Shown: positions 1-13,055, counted from the stretch's first letter. The stretch: DNA of 64,000 nucleotides from Rhodoferax sp. (GCF_028689295.1 NZ_JAQTWL010000002.1:186001-250000); one strand, 5' to 3'. A program made the numbers and translations. The notes: generated by a model from the letters alone, not told the origin.

Positions 1-1
1 C

Positions 2-397
2 GGCGCTTACCTGGGTGACATTGGGCATGCCATCCAGACCTTTGCCGAAGGCCACGGCCTGAGCGTGGTGCGCGAATACTGCGGCCACGGCATCGGCCAG
101 AAGTTTCATGAAGACCCGCAGGTGCTGCACTACGGAAAGCCGGGCACGCTGGAGCAGCTCAAGGCCGGCATGACCATCACCATTGAGCCCATGCTCAACA
201 TCGGGCGCAAGGAAATCAAGGAACTGGGCGACGGCTGGACCATCGTCACCAAAGACCATTCTCTATCAGCCCAATGGGAGCACACCGTGCTGGTGACGCC
301 CACCGGCTATGAGGTGTTGACCCTGTCCGCCAACAGCCCGCCAATCCCCGAATTTGTCAAGCCTGCTGCGCCCGCGATCACCCTGGCGGTTGCCTGA
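2..397 (+). CDS. map: Methionine aminopeptidase type I, 3' part
   Basis: This is the C-terminal 131 residues of a type I methionine aminopeptidase, which removes the initiator methionine from new proteins using a dinuclear metal site. The reading frame is already open at the left edge, so the 5' end lies outside the window. Visible family motifs are the metal-ligand histidine in [12 protein letters not shown], the glutamate in TIEPML, and the last metal-binding glutamate in [11 protein letters not shown]. The gene ends 25 bp before glnD on the same strand, an arrangement usual in Burkholderiales and suggestive of co-transcription. The C-terminal tail after VLT is somewhat long and alanine/proline rich. 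Confidence 0.95.
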   Translation, partial: GAYLGDIGHAIQTFAEGHGLSVVREYCGHGIGQKFHEDPQVLHYGKPGTLEQLKAGMTITIEPMLNIGRKEIKELGDGWTIVTKDHSLSAQWEHTVLVTPTGYEVLTLSANSPPIPEFVKPAAPAITLAVA

Positions 398-422
398 TTC
401 GCAATTTTCAAAACAGCTTTCC

Positions 423-3011
423 ATGATCGATCTTAAAGTCCTGCGCGAGCAATTCCGTGCCAATAAAACGGCTCTTTTCCAATCGTTGGCAGAAGGAAAC
501 AGCAGTGCGCGCGGCGTCGCGGCCACCTTGGGCAAGCTCTCCGCCCTGGCCGATGACACTCTGAAGACCTTGTGGCAGCGCGCCGATTTTCCCCAAGGCC
601 TGACGCTGGCTGCCGTGGGTGGCTATGGCCGGGGAGAGCTGTTTCCATATTCGGATATCGATGTTCTGGTGCTGTTGCCCGATGACATCATGCTGGAGCA
701 CGACGCCGACCTGAAAGTCCGTATCGAGGGGTTTATTGGCAGTTGCTGGGACGCCGGGCTGGAGATCGGCTCCAGCGTGCGCTCAGTGGCCGACTGCCTG
801 AACGAGGCGGCTAAAGATGTCACGGTGCAAACCTCTCTGCTGGAGTCGCGCCTGATCACTGGCAACTCAGCCACCTATGATGCGTTCAAACGCCAGTTTG
901 TTGCCGCCATCGACCCGCAGGCATTTTTCATAGCCAAAACCCTGGAACTGCGCCAGCGCCACAATAAGTTCGACAACACGCCCTACTCGCTGGAGCCCAA
1001 CTGCAAGGAGTCGCCCGGCGGTCTGCGTGATTTGCAGGTGATCTTGTGGGTGGCCAAAGCGGCGGGGCTGGGCAACAATTGGAGCGAGTTGGCCAAAAAT
1101 GGCCTGGCAACTGCTTTTGAAATCAAACAGATCAAGCGCAACGAGGCCTTGCTGTGGCTGATTCGCACCAGACTGCACCTGATCGCCAAACGCCGTGAAG
1201 ACCGGCTGATTTTCGACATGCAAAATGCGGTGGCGCAGGCCTTCGGTTTTGAAGCGCCGCCAGCGACCGCCGACCGGCGCTCTCTGGTGCGCCCAAGCGA
1301 GGCGCTCATGAAACGCTACTACTGGGCCGCCAAGGCGGTGACCCAGCTCAACCAGATCCTGCTGCTCAACATCGAAGAGCGCCTGAGCCCCAGCACCCAT
1401 GAACCACGCCCCATCAACGCCCATTTTTCCGACAAGGCAGGCATGGTCGAAGTGGTCAGTGACGACCTCTACCAGCGCGAGCCGTACGCCATCCTGGAAA
1501 CTTTCCTGGTGTTCCAGACGGCCGGCATGAGTGGCTTGTCGGCGCGCACGCTGCGCGCCCTCTACAACGCCCGTGACCTGATGAACGGCGCCTTTCGCAA
1601 GGACCCGATCAACCACACCACCTTCATGCAAATCCTGCAGCAGAACAGCGGCATCACCCATGCCATGCGGCTGATGAACCAGACTTCGGTGCTGGGACGC
1701 TACCTGTGGGCGTTTCGCCGCATCGTCGGGCAAATGCAGCACGACCTGTTTCATGTTTATACGGTGGACCAGCATGTGCTGATGGTGCTGCGCAACGTGC
1801 GGCGCTTCTTCATTGTCGAGCACGCCCACGAATACCCATTTTGCTCGCAACTTGCCAGCGGCTGGGACAAGCCCTGGCTTTTGTATGTGGCGGCCTTGTT
1901 TCACGACATTGCCAAGGGCCGTGGCGGCGACCACTCGCAGCTGGGCGAAGTCGAGGTGCTGCGCTTTTGCAGGCAACACAACCTGAGCCGGGAAAATACC
2001 GAACTCATTGCCTTTGTCGTGCGGGAACACCTGACCATGAGCCGCGTGGCCCAGAAAACCGACCTCAGCGACCCTGATGTCATCGCGACCTTTGCCAAAC
2101 GCGTGGGCAACGAGCGCTACCTGACCGCGCTCTACCTGTTCACAGTGGCTGACATTCGGGGCACTTCGCCCAAGGTCTGGAACGCCTGGAAAGGCAAGCT
2201 GCTCGAAGACCTGTACCGGCTGACGCTGCGCGTGCTCGGCGGCCACGCCGCCGACCCGCATGTCGAAGTCGAGACCCGCAAGCGCGAGGCCCTGATCCAG
2301 CTGGCCCTGCACGCCCAGCCCTTTGAGGGGCACAAGGCCTTGTGGGACACGGTCGATGTCGGCTACTTCATGCGCCACGACGCCTCCGACATTGCCTGGC
2401 ACACGCGTCAGCTCTCGCGTCATGTGAATTCAGGCAAGTCGATTGTGCGTGCCCGCTTGTCGCCGCTTGGCGAAGGCCTGCAAGTGCTGGTTTACACGCC
2501 CGACCAGCCCGATCTGTTTGCCCGCATTTGCGGCTACTTCGAGCAGCGCGGTTTCAGCATTCTGGACGCGCGCATCCATACCGCCTACAACCACTATGCG
2601 CTCGACACGTTTCAGGTCACGGCCGAGGCCATGCCCGAGCTCTACCATGAGTTGACCAGCATGGTGGAGACCGAACTGGCACGCGCCATTTTGCAGAAAG
2701 ACCCGCTGCCCGCACCCGGCAGGGGCCGGGTATCGCGGCGCGTCAAGAGCTTCCCGATTGCACCCCGTGTCAGTTTGCAGCCCGATGAAAAAGGCCAGTG
2801 CTGGCTGCTCAACATCTCGGCCAGCGACCGGGTGGGCTTGCTCTACTCGGTGGCCCGCGTGCTGGCCCGGCACAAGGTCAATGTGCAACTGGCCAAGATC
2901 AACACGCTGGGTGAACGCGTCGATGACACCTTTTTGGTAAACGGCCCCGAACTGCAGGAAAACAAGGCGCAGATCGCCATCGAGACCGAACTGCTGGAAG
3001 CGCTGGCCTGA
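423..3011 (+). CDS. glnD: Bifunctional [protein-PII] uridylyltransferase / uridylyl-removing enzyme GlnD
   Basis: GlnD senses glutamine and adds or removes UMP on PII proteins, so it sits at the head of the nitrogen cascade that also controls NtrB/NtrC. The 862-residue product has the nucleotidyltransferase signature [15 protein letters not shown] at about residues 66-80, a central GlnD linker, an HD hydrolase domain ([15 protein letters not shown], histidine near residue 494), and two C-terminal ACT domains beginning around [13 protein letters not shown] and [13 protein letters not shown] chose the ATG at 423 because it gives the normal N terminus [10 protein letters not shown]; the frame stays open upstream but overlaps map. 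Length and domain order are normal. It is convergent with def. Confidence 0.96.
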   Translation: MIDLKVLREQFRANKTALFQSLAEGNSSARGVAATLGKLSALADDTLKTLWQRADFPQGLTLAAVGGYGRGELFPYSDIDVLVLLPDDIMLEHDADLKVRIEGFIGSCWDAGLEIGSSVRSVADCLNEAAKDVTVQTSLLESRLITGNSATYDAFKRQFVAAIDPQAFFIAKTLELRQRHNKFDNTPYSLEPNCKESPGGLRDLQVILWVAKAAGLGNNWSELAKNGLATAFEIKQIKRNEALLWLIRTRLHLIAKRREDRLIFDMQNAVAQAFGFEAPPATADRRSLVRPSEALMKRYYWAAKAVTQLNQILLLNIEERLSPSTHEPRPINAHFSDKAGMVEVVSDDLYQREPYAILETFLVFQTAGMSGLSARTLRALYNARDLMNGAFRKDPINHTTFMQILQQNSGITHAMRLMNQTSVLGRYLWAFRRIVGQMQHDLFHVYTVDQHVLMVLRNVRRFFIVEHAHEYPFCSQLASGWDKPWLLYVAALFHDIAKGRGGDHSQLGEVEVLRFCRQHNLSRENTELIAFVVREHLTMSRVAQKTDLSDPDVIATFAKRVGNERYLTALYLFTVADIRGTSPKVWNAWKGKLLEDLYRLTLRVLGGHAADPHVEVETRKREALIQLALHAQPFEGHKALWDTVDVGYFMRHDASDIAWHTRQLSRHVNSGKSIVRARLSPLGEGLQVLVYTPDQPDLFARICGYFEQRGFSILDARIHTAYNHYALDTFQVTAEAMPELYHELTSMVETELARAILQKDPLPAPGRGRVSRRVKSFPIAPRVSLQPDEKGQCWLLNISASDRVGLLYSVARVLARHKVNVQLAKINTLGERVDDTFLVNGPELQENKAQIAIETELLEALA

Positions 3012-3024
3012 GGCTTCACGAGCC

Positions 3025-5629
<2,605 letters not shown>

Positions 5630-6664
5630 TCAGGAAAAAAGCCGTCGCGCCAGGGGCGAGCCCGCCGCCAGTTCATGCTGCTCCAAGATGTCGTACAACT
5701 GCTCCAGTTCAGCAGCGATCACCGTCATGGCGTCAGGCGACAAGGTCGCGCCCTGGTCGTCGGTGACCACACCATCCATATCCTGGGCCAGCGCATCGGC
5801 CACGGCGCGCAGGCGCTCGAATGGCTTTTCGCTGCGGTCCACCTGCGCCACATCCAGGCCCAGGGTGATCTGGCGCAGGGCAGATTGCGTCGGGTCATCC
5901 GCCAGGGCTGCCAGCGCATCGAAGCTCAGGCTCACCACCGGCGGCAAGCCGGCGGTGCTGGCAGGCATCACCAGGCGCCCGGCCAGGGAACCCATGACAA
6001 AGCCGTGCCGCGCCGAGGTTTGCTGAATGTAGCTGGGGCTCCAGGCCACCCGGCGGGCCTGCACCATCAGCACCAGTTGCGCGTCGTGGCCGCTGGCAAA
6101 CTGGTCGAGTTCGCGCGCCCGGTTGACTTCGCTGCGCATGACGGGCAAATCGGGGGTGCCGTTGATGGCATCGCAAAAGTTTTGCGTCTTCATGACAAAT
6201 TCGGAAAACTCGATGTCATTGAGCGCACCTGAGCGGTTGGCCAGTTGCACACCGGCCTGCAACTGGCTGTAAGTTTGCCCCACCGTGGGCGGCTCCCAGC
6301 GCTGTGTGGCGGCATTGAGTCCCTCGATGGCAAACGGCTTGCTGCCGACCCTGCGCGTGGACGGCAGGGCCACCAGCACGGCTTCGCCCGACAAAGGCGC
6401 TTCAAGCGCAATCGGGGCAACGGCATCGATCAAGGCATCGAGACCCGGCTTTTTCTCGGGGGCCGGGCCGGGCAAGGCATCGCCCGCGAGCGGAAAGTCG
6501 TTTAAATGCGGTTCGATGCGCCCCGCCTCGTGCTCCGTGGTTCGTGGCTCGGTCGGCTCAGCCTGGCGCGGCCGGCTCTTGCGCGCCTGCCAGCCGTAAT
6601 AGCCCGCCATGGCGAGCAGCAGCAACACGCCTAACAACAACAGACTCATTTGCAAGGACATCAT
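5630..6664 (-). CDS. zipA: Cell division protein ZipA homolog
   Basis: ZipA tethers the FtsZ ring to the inner membrane. The 344-residue product has one N-terminal transmembrane segment (SLLLLGVLLLLAMAGYYGW), a basic and then proline/glutamate-rich linker, and a C-terminal domain of roughly 130 residues that resembles the ZipA FtsZ-binding fold, though betaproteobacterial ZipA is divergent. The start ATG at 6664 overlaps the smc stop codon in an ATGA arrangement, which decides this start over the alternative codon 12 bases upstream and argues for translational coupling. Its position between smc and ligA is typical of Burkholderiales and supports the name more strongly than the sequence alone. 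Confidence 0.85.
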   Translation of the reverse strand: MMSLQMSLLLLGVLLLLAMAGYYGWQARKSRPRQAEPTEPRTTEHEAGRIEPHLNDFPLAGDALPGPAPEKKPGLDALIDAVAPIALEAPLSGEAVLVALPSTRRVGSKPFAIEGLNAATQRWEPPTVGQTYSQLQAGVQLANRSGALNDIEFSEFVMKTQNFCDAINGTPDLPVMRSEVNRARELDQFASGHDAQLVLMVQARRVAWSPSYIQQTSARHGFVMGSLAGRLVMPASTAGLPPVVSLSFDALAALADDPTQSALRQITLGLDVAQVDRSEKPFERLRAVADALAQDMDGVVTDDQGATLSPDAMTVIAAELEQLYDILEQHELAAGSPLARRLFS

Positions 6665-9600
6665 GATTCTCCCCATTCAGACATCGACAGGGCAGCTTCC
6701 ATATCGACCGCCACAATGCGCGACACGCCTTGTTCCTGCATCGTCACCCCGATCAGTTGTTTGGCCATTTCCATGGCAATCTTGTTGTGGCTGATGAACA
6801 AAAACTGGGTGCTCTGGCTCATGCTGGCCACCAGTTTGGCATAACGCTCGGTGTTGGCGTCGTCCAGCGGCGCATCGACCTCATCGAGCAGGCAAAACGG
6901 CGCCGGGTTGAGCTGAAAAATAGCAAACACCAGCGCAATGGCGGTGAGGGCTTTTTCCCCACCGGAGAGCAGGTGGATGGTCTGGTTTTTCTTGCCCGGC
7001 GGCTGCGCCACCACCTGCACGCCGGAGTCCAGAATTTCTTCGCCGGTGATCACCAGGCGGGCATTGCCACCACCGAACAGCTCCGGGAACATCTTGCCAA
7101 AGTGCTCATTGACCTTGTTGAATGTGTCTGACAGCAGCTCGCGGGTTTCACCATCGATCTTCTTGATGGCGTCTTCGAGCGTGGCCATGGCTTCCTGCAG
7201 GTCTGCCATTTGCGCGTCCAGAAATTGCTTGCGTTCGCGGGCGGCGGCCAACTCGTCCAGAGCCGCCAGGTTGACCGCGCCCAAAGCGGCAATGTCGCGG
7301 TTGACACGGTCGATTTCGCCCTGCAGGCCGGCCAGGCGCACATGGTCCCGGGTGATGGACAGCGCCACGGCTTCCAGATCGGCCTGGGCGTCGTTCAAGA
7401 GCTGGCTGTATTGCTCAAAACCGATGCGGGACGCTTGCTCCTTGAGCTGGAACTCGGTGATGCGGGCGCGCAAGGGATCGAGCTCGCGCTCGAGTTGCAG
7501 GCGGCGCTCGTCACTGGCGCGCAGCTTGGCGGTGAGGTCATCGTACTGGCTGCGCCGGGCGCTTAATTCTTGTTCGCGCTGCAACTTGACCGCCAGTGCC
7601 TGTTGCAGGCCGCCCTGGGCAGCGGCATCGTTCAAACGGGTCAATTCATCCTGGGCACGCTGGCTCTCGGCAGCCACCGCGGCAGCCTGGGCCGCCGCCG
7701 TTTCGATGGCGCGCGACAACTCGGCTTTGCGCGCGTCCAGGCTGCGCAGGGTAAACGTGGCTTCCTGAGCCTGGCGCTCCAGGCTGCGTTGCTGCTCACG
7801 ACTCGCGCCCAGCTTGCGCTCGGCGTCCATCACCTGGTCATCGAGCTCTGCATGGCGCTGTTGGGCTGTGGCTAGCTGCATGTCAAGTTCCTCAAAGCGG
7901 GCCTCTGCGGTGATGCGGCGCTCCTGCAGATCGCCCAACTGGCCTTCGAGCTCGGCCAAGTCGCCAGCAATCTGGGCGCTGCGGCTGCGCGCCTGCTCAG
8001 CGTGCTGGCTCAATTGCAGGGTTTGCACTTGCAGGGCGTGCGCATCTTGTTGCGCCTCCAACGCCTCCTTGCGGGCGCTAATCATGCGCTGCGCCACATC
8101 GGCATAAGCCGCATCTAAGCGCACCAGCACGGTACGGGCTTCGTCGCTGATCAGCACTTGCGCACGCAGCTCTTTCTCCAGGTTTTCAATCTCCCGGGCG
8201 CGCGCCAGCAAGCCCGCCTGCTCGGAATCGGGCGCGTAAAAGCCTACGCTGTGACGACTGACGGCATGACCCGTTTTGACATAGATGGTGTCACCGGGCT
8301 GCAACGCTTCGCGGCTGACCAGGGCGTCTTCGAGACTGGCTGCGGCATAACAGCCCTGCAACCAGTCATCGAGCACGGCTTTTTGGCCCGCATCGTGCAG
8401 CCGCAGCAAATCGGACAAGCGCGGCAAAGCCGAAGCGGGCGCGTTATGAGCGGCGGTCGGCGGGCTGTAAAACGCCAGCTTGGCCGGCGGTGCGTCCTGC
8501 GCAAAGGCGCACACTAGTTCCAATCGGCTCACTTCCAGTGCGCCCAGACGCTCGCGCAAAGCGCCCTCCAGCGCGTTTTCCCAACCCTGTTCAATGTGCA
8601 GGCGACTCCACAAACCGTGCAGATGGTCGAGTCCATGCTTTTTCAGCCAGGGCTGCAGTTTGCCGTCGGTTTTTACCCTGTCCTGCAGCGCCTTGAGCGC
8701 TTCCAGCCGAGCCGAGAGCTCGGCCAACTGAGCCAATTCACGGTTCACCGTTTGCTGCTGGTTGCGCCTGCGCTCATCGAGCTCGGGTGCGCTGTCGGTC
8801 AGCGCCTCCAGGCGCGCCTGGACCACATCCAGATCACCCAGCGCTTGCGCCAGCCGGCCTTGCTGCTCGGCTAACTTGAGCTCATCGGGTGCCACCAGGT
8901 TGTTGCGGTCGGTCAGCAGGCGCTCGCGTCGTGTGCCCAATTGGTGCGACTGTTCTTCAATGCCGCGTTGTTCAGCAGCGAGCACGCCGATCTGTTGCTG
9001 CACATCGGCGACGCTGGCGCGCTGCGCGTTGGCGTTGTTCTGTGATTGGCGCAAGGTCTCATCCAGCGTTGGCAGGTACTGCGCCTGTTCTTCCAGTTGG
9101 GCGGTCAGCAATTCGTTCTTTTCCTCGCCCAGCAATTCAAGCTCGGCCAGGTCATCGAGCGCTGTTTCTGCGTCATGCCGGCGCATGGCCCACTCGGTGG
9201 TCTGCTCCAGCAGGGTGCGCAAACGCTGCTCCACGCGCTGCCGGCCTTCCACCACAAAACGGATCTCCGCCTCCAGTCGGCCGACCTCGGCGCTGGCTTC
9301 GTACAACTTTCCCTGCGCCTGGTTGACCTGGTCGCCAACGGCGTAATGGGCCTGGCGCACGGTCTCCAATTCGGCCTCGATGTGGCGCACATCGGCCAAC
9401 CGACCTTCCAGCGCATTCACCGCAGTCAGTCCTTCGGCCTGGATGCGATCTTGCTCAGCTTGCGACTCAGCGCGCTTCAAAAACCAGAGCTGATGCTGCT
9501 TGCGTGTGCCGTCTATGGTCAAAGCGTTGAACTTTTGCGCCACTTCGGCCTGTTTTTCGAGCTTGTCGAGGTTGGCATTGAGTTCGCGCAGAATGTCTTC

Positions 9601-10182
9601 GACTCGGGTCAAGTTCTCGCGCGTGTCGCCCAGGCGGCTTTCAGTCTCGCGGCGGCGCTCCTTGTATTTGGACACGCCTGCCGCCTCTTCCAGGAACAGG
9701 CGCAATTCTTCAGGTTTGCTCTCGATGATGCGGCTGATGGTGCCTTGGCCGATGATGGCGTAAGCGCGCGGCCCCAGGCCGGTGCCCAGAAACACATCCT
9801 GCACATCGCGCCGGCGCACCACCTGGTTGTTGATCAGGTAGCTGCTGTTGCCGTCGCGTGTGAGCACGCGCTTGACGGCAATTTCGCCAAACTGGTTCCA
9901 TTGACCGCCGGCGCGGTGGTCGTCGTTGTCGAACACCAGTTCGACGCTGGCGCGGCTTGCGGGTTTGCGCGTGGTGGTGCCGTTGAAGATCACATCCTGC
10001 ATCGACTCGCCGCGCAGCTCCGAAGCCTTGCTCTCACCCAGCACCCAGCGCACCGCATCCATGATGTTGGATTTGCCGCAACCGTTGGGCCCGACCACAC
10101 CGACCAGTTGCCCGGGCAGCAAGAAATTGGTGGGCTCGGCAAACGACTTGAAGCCTGATAACTTGATGGAATTGAGACGCAC
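6661..10182 (-). CDS. smc: Chromosome segregation ATPase SMC
   Basis: SMC is the core ATPase of the bacterial condensin that compacts and separates chromosomes. The 1173-residue protein has an N-terminal head with Walker A GPNGCGKS (residues 31-38), long heptad-rich coiled coils either side of a central hinge (about residues 510-650), and a C-terminal head with the signature LLSGGEKALTA and Walker B CLLDEVDAPLDD. The start is taken as the GTG at 10182, because VRLNSIKLSGFKSF is the conserved N terminus; the longer frame adds 20 unconserved residues. It opens the leftward operon smc-zipA-ligA-def. Partner genes scpA and scpB are not here. Confidence 0.96.
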   Translation of the reverse strand: MRLNSIKLSGFKSFAEPTNFLLPGQLVGVVGPNGCGKSNIMDAVRWVLGESKASELRGESMQDVIFNGTTTRKPASRASVELVFDNDDHRAGGQWNQFGEIAVKRVLTRDGNSSYLINNQVVRRRDVQDVFLGTGLGPRAYAIIGQGTISRIIESKPEELRLFLEEAAGVSKYKERRRETESRLGDTRENLTRVEDILRELNANLDKLEKQAEVAQKFNALTIDGTRKQHQLWFLKRAESQAEQDRIQAEGLTAVNALEGRLADVRHIEAELETVRQAHYAVGDQVNQAQGKLYEASAEVGRLEAEIRFVVEGRQRVEQRLRTLLEQTTEWAMRRHDAETALDDLAELELLGEEKNELLTAQLEEQAQYLPTLDETLRQSQNNANAQRASVADVQQQIGVLAAEQRGIEEQSHQLGTRRERLLTDRNNLVAPDELKLAEQQGRLAQALGDLDVVQARLEALTDSAPELDERRRNQQQTVNRELAQLAELSARLEALKALQDRVKTDGKLQPWLKKHGLDHLHGLWSRLHIEQGWENALEGALRERLGALEVSRLELVCAFAQDAPPAKLAFYSPPTAAHNAPASALPRLSDLLRLHDAGQKAVLDDWLQGCYAAASLEDALVSREALQPGDTIYVKTGHAVSRHSVGFYAPDSEQAGLLARAREIENLEKELRAQVLISDEARTVLVRLDAAYADVAQRMISARKEALEAQQDAHALQVQTLQLSQHAEQARSRSAQIAGDLAELEGQLGDLQERRITAEARFEELDMQLATAQQRHAELDDQVMDAERKLGASREQQRSLERQAQEATFTLRSLDARKAELSRAIETAAAQAAAVAAESQRAQDELTRLNDAAAQGGLQQALAVKLQREQELSARRSQYDDLTAKLRASDERRLQLERELDPLRARITEFQLKEQASRIGFEQYSQLLNDAQADLEAVALSITRDHVRLAGLQGEIDRVNRDIAALGAVNLAALDELAAARERKQFLDAQMADLQEAMATLEDAIKKIDGETRELLSDTFNKVNEHFGKMFPELFGGGNARLVITGEEILDSGVQVVAQPPGKKNQTIHLLSGGEKALTAIALVFAIFQLNPAPFCLLDEVDAPLDDANTERYAKLVASMSQSTQFLFISHNKIAMEMAKQLIGVTMQEQGVSRIVAVDMEAALSMSEWGES

Positions 10183-10313
10183 GGAAATCGGTGAAGACAG
10201 CTGGAAAAAGGCACAACGGCCTAAAACCAAGGCCGTCACCAAAACGAGCCATCATGATACCTTGATGAAGATACCTCCAACCCGCCGCAAGGCGTCCTCT
10301 ATATTCCTATGAA

Positions 10314-10331
10314 GAATATGATAATCATTTA
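10314..10331. promoter_or_regulatory. AT-rich Fur-box-like sequence between smc and the sulfur cluster
   Basis: The 193-bp divergent gap between smc and the TauE-like gene contains an AT-rich block with the core GATAATCATT at 10320-10329, which matches one half of the classical Fur consensus; the other half is poor. It could instead simply be the AT-rich part of a sigma-70 promoter. No convincing -35/-10 pair was found. Confidence 0.25.
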
Positions 10332-10375
10332 AATGTAGTTTGAAATATATGAATTGACCCGTAAAGTCCGCATCC

Positions 10376-11167
10376 ATGGCTGATATCGCTTTTATTTTTG
10401 CTGGTTTTTTCGTTGGCTTCGTGGTCGGCTTGACCGGAGTGGGCGGCGGTTCGCTGATGACGCCGATTCTGATTTTTGTCTTTGGCGTCAAGCCTTACAT
10501 GGCCGTAGGCACCGACCTGCTGTTTGCGGCCTTCACCAAAATGGGCGGCTCCGTCAAGATGGCGCGCTCCGGCCTGGTGCCCTGGCGCGTGGTGCTGCAC
10601 CTCAGCGCCGGCAGCATTCCGGCGGCTTTGGTCACGCTGTGGGTGCTCAAGAACGTAGGACCGGCCGATGCCGCCATCCAACGGTTGATGACCTCCACCC
10701 TGGGGGTGGCGCTGCTGTTCACCGCCGCCACCACCCTGTACAAGGCCGTGCGCGGCAAGGCCGCACCAATCCGCATCGCCGCTGGCCAGGAGGCTCTTGC
10801 CTCCACACCGCGCCACTGGATTTTGCCGCTGTTGTTTGGCGCCCTGATCGGTACGCTGGTATCGCTGACCTCGGTGGGAGCCGGTGCCATTGGTGTCACC
10901 GCGCTGATGCTGCTTTATCCCATGTTGCCGCTGCCGCGTATTGTGGCCGCCGACATTGCCTATGCCGTGCCCTTGACCCTGGTGGCCGGTGTCGGCCATG
11001 CCTCGCTGGGGTCGGTGAACTGGTCGATGCTGGGCTTGTTGCTGGCCGGCTCACTGCCCGGCATCTGGCTCGGTGCGCACTTCATGATCCGCGTGCCAGA
11101 CCGCGCCATCCGCGCGCTGTTGTCGTTGTTGTTGGCCTATGCCGGCACCAAGCTGATTGCCATCTAA
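10376..11167 (+). CDS. TauE/SafE family sulfite exporter-like permease
   Basis: This 263-residue polytopic inner-membrane protein belongs to the TauE/SafE (DUF81) family, members of which export sulfite, sulfoacetate or related organosulfur anions. The N-terminal glycine-rich repeat GLTGVGGGSLMTP and the matching second-half segment SLTSVGAGAIGVTAL are the family's duplicated signature, and about seven or eight hydrophobic segments can be counted. The gene stands 37 bp before the sulfite reductase gene and heads the assimilatory sulfate cluster, so a role in sulfite efflux or sulfate handling is plausible. The substrate cannot be told from sequence. Confidence 0.85.
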   Translation: MADIAFIFAGFFVGFVVGLTGVGGGSLMTPILIFVFGVKPYMAVGTDLLFAAFTKMGGSVKMARSGLVPWRVVLHLSAGSIPAALVTLWVLKNVGPADAAIQRLMTSTLGVALLFTAATTLYKAVRGKAAPIRIAAGQEALASTPRHWILPLLFGALIGTLVSLTSVGAGAIGVTALMLLYPMLPLPRIVAADIAYAVPLTLVAGVGHASLGSVNWSMLGLLLAGSLPGIWLGAHFMIRVPDRAIRALLSLLLAYAGTKLIAI

Positions 11168-11204
11168 CGCTCTTTTTTAAATTTTGTTAACCCAGACTGA
11201 AACC

Positions 11205-13055
11205 ATGTACCAATACACCGACTTCGACCGCCAGTTTGTCCGCCAGCGCGCCGCCCAGTACCGGGACCAGCTCGAACGCAACCTGCGCGGCGAGCTCAAG
11301 GACGACGAATTTCGACCTTTGCGCCTGCAAAACGGCTGGTATGTGCAACGCTACGCACCCATGTTGCGCGTGGCCGTGCCCTATGGCGAGCTGGCCAACC
11401 GCCAGCTGCGCGTGCTGGCCCAAATTGCCCGCGAGTATGACCAGCCCAGTGCCGCCGTCTACCATCACGCCAGCAAGGCCCAGGCCGAACTCGGCACGCC
11501 ACACCTGCCGGTGGGTTACGGCCACTTCAGTACCCGTCAAAACGTGCAGTTCAACTGGATTCCTTTGGAAAAAAGCGCCGACGTGATGGACCTGCTGGCC
11601 ACGGTTGACCTGCACGGCATCCAGACCAGCGGCAATTGCATACGCAACATTACCAGCGACGCGCTGGCCGGCATAGCGCCGGACGAAGCCATCGACCCCC
11701 GCCCTTATGCTGAAATCATGCGCCAGTGGAGCACGCTGCACCCGGAGTTTGCGCATCTGCCGCGCAAGTTCAAGATCGCCATCAGTGGCGCCGCTGAAGA
11801 CCGCGCCGCCACCGCATGGCACGACGTGGGCCTGCACCTGCGCCACGATGCGAAGGGCCAGGTCGGCTTCAAGGTGCTGGTCGGCGGCGGCATGGGGCGT
11901 ACCCCGATGATTGCCAGCACGTTGCGCGAGTTTTTGCCCTGGAACCAGATTCTGAATTACCTCGAAGCCGTGGTGCGCGTTTTCAACCGCTTTGGCCACC
12001 GTGACAACCTTTACAAGGCGCGCATCAAGATTCTGGTCAAGGCCGAGGGTCAGCGTTTTGTCGATGAGGTCGAAGCGGAGTTCGAGAGCATCCTCACGCA
12101 CGACGGCGCCGCGCACGCGATTCCCCAGGCCGAGCTGGACCGGGTTTCGGTCCATTTCTTGCCGCCGGTCACCATGGATCGCCACGGCCTGCGGCCTTGC
12201 GATGACGGAGCTCCCGTCATTGCGAGCGAAGCGCGGCAATCCATGTCTTTGTGCGCAACCGATTTACCCGACTACCAGCGCTGGCTCGCGCAGAACGTGC
12301 GTGCCCACAAAAATCCGGCCTTGCGCGCGGTCACGCTGTCGTTCAAGCGCCTGGGCCACGCGCCCGGCGACGCCACCGCCGACCAGCTTGACGCCGCCGC
12401 CGACCTGGCCGACCGCTTTAGCGCCGGTGAAGTCCGCGTGACCCACGAGCAAAACCTGCTGCTGCCCTGGGTGGCCGAGCACGACCTGACCGCGCTGTGG
12501 CAGGCCGCCCGCAAACTGGGCGTGGCCAGGGCCAACATCGGTCTGCTCACCGACATGATCACCTGCCCCGGTGGCGACCTGTGCGCGCTGGCCAATGCCC
12601 GCTCGCTGCCGCTGGCCGCAACCATCACCGAGCGTTACCAGGACCTTGACGAACTGTTCGACATCGGCCCGATCGACCTGCACATCAGCGGCTGCATGAA
12701 CTCCTGCGGCCACCACCACACCGGTCACATTGGCGTGCTCGGCGTGGACAAGGACGGCCGCGAGTGGTACCAGATCTCGCTCGGCGGCTCCGACGGCAGC
12801 CTGCTCAGCGGCGCCGCCGTGCCCGGCAAGGTAATTGGCCCGGCGTTTGCTGCCAGCGAAGTGACCGACGTGGTCGAAGCGCTGATCGACAGCTACCGCG
12901 TGTACCGCAAAGCGGGCGAAACCTTCATCGACTGCGTGCGTCGCGTTGGCATGGAGCCCTTCAAGCTGGCGGCCAACGGGGTGCGCCATGAAACCCGCAA
13001 CGGCAACCAAGTGCCGGATGCGCACCTGGCCACCGCCGATGCTGCGTCGGTCTAA
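11205..13055 (+). CDS. cysI: Ferredoxin-type nitrite/sulfite reductase (assimilatory sulfite reductase hemoprotein)
   Basis: This 616-residue siroheme/[4Fe-4S] enzyme most likely reduces sulfite to sulfide with six electrons. It has the duplicated nitrite/sulfite reductase ferredoxin-like half domains and the C-terminal cluster- and siroheme-binding cysteines in TCPGGDLCALA and SGCMNSCGHHHTG. Nitrite reductase is the alternative, but cysH, cysD and cysN follow directly. The ATG at 11205 gives the usual start MYQYTDFDRQF; an upstream in-frame codon adds only seven residues. No flavoprotein cysJ is nearby, so electrons probably come from ferredoxin. A palindromic repeat is inserted in frame at about residues 323-347, in the linker between the two halves. 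Confidence 0.9.
   Translation: MYQYTDFDRQFVRQRAAQYRDQLERNLRGELKDDEFRPLRLQNGWYVQRYAPMLRVAVPYGELANRQLRVLAQIAREYDQPSAAVYHHASKAQAELGTPHLPVGYGHFSTRQNVQFNWIPLEKSADVMDLLATVDLHGIQTSGNCIRNITSDALAGIAPDEAIDPRPYAEIMRQWSTLHPEFAHLPRKFKIAISGAAEDRAATAWHDVGLHLRHDAKGQVGFKVLVGGGMGRTPMIASTLREFLPWNQILNYLEAVVRVFNRFGHRDNLYKARIKILVKAEGQRFVDEVEAEFESILTHDGAAHAIPQAELDRVSVHFLPPVTMDRHGLRPCDDGAPVIASEARQSMSLCATDLPDYQRWLAQNVRAHKNPALRAVTLSFKRLGHAPGDATADQLDAAADLADRFSAGEVRVTHEQNLLLPWVAEHDLTALWQAARKLGVARANIGLLTDMITCPGGDLCALANARSLPLAATITERYQDLDELFDIGPIDLHISGCMNSCGHHHTGHIGVLGVDKDGREWYQISLGGSDGSLLSGAAVPGKVIGPAFAASEVTDVVEALIDSYRVYRKAGETFIDCVRRVGMEPFKLAANGVRHETRNGNQVPDAHLATADAASV
12173..12245. repeat. Palindromic dispersed repeat, complete copy, in frame within cysI
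   Basis: The two arms, starting CATGGATCGCC at 12173 and ending GGCAATCCATG at 12245, are imperfect inverted complements of each other around a short centre. The right arm contains CGTCATTGCGAGCGAAGCG, a sequence of a dispersed repeat widespread in betaproteobacterial genomes. Its translation in this frame (VIASEARQS) carries no stop and adds about 24 residues to the enzyme. A half-copy of the same family lies at 17015-17045. Confidence 0.85.

Noticed and set aside
867..2423. 518-residue open frame opposite glnD
   Set aside because: It lies wholly within glnD on the other strand, starts from no ribosome binding site, and has the composition of an antisense shadow in GC-rich DNA.
9046..10158. 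370-residue frame opposite smc
   Set aside because: The frame mirrors the coiled-coil and head coding sequence of SMC; no motif and no start context.
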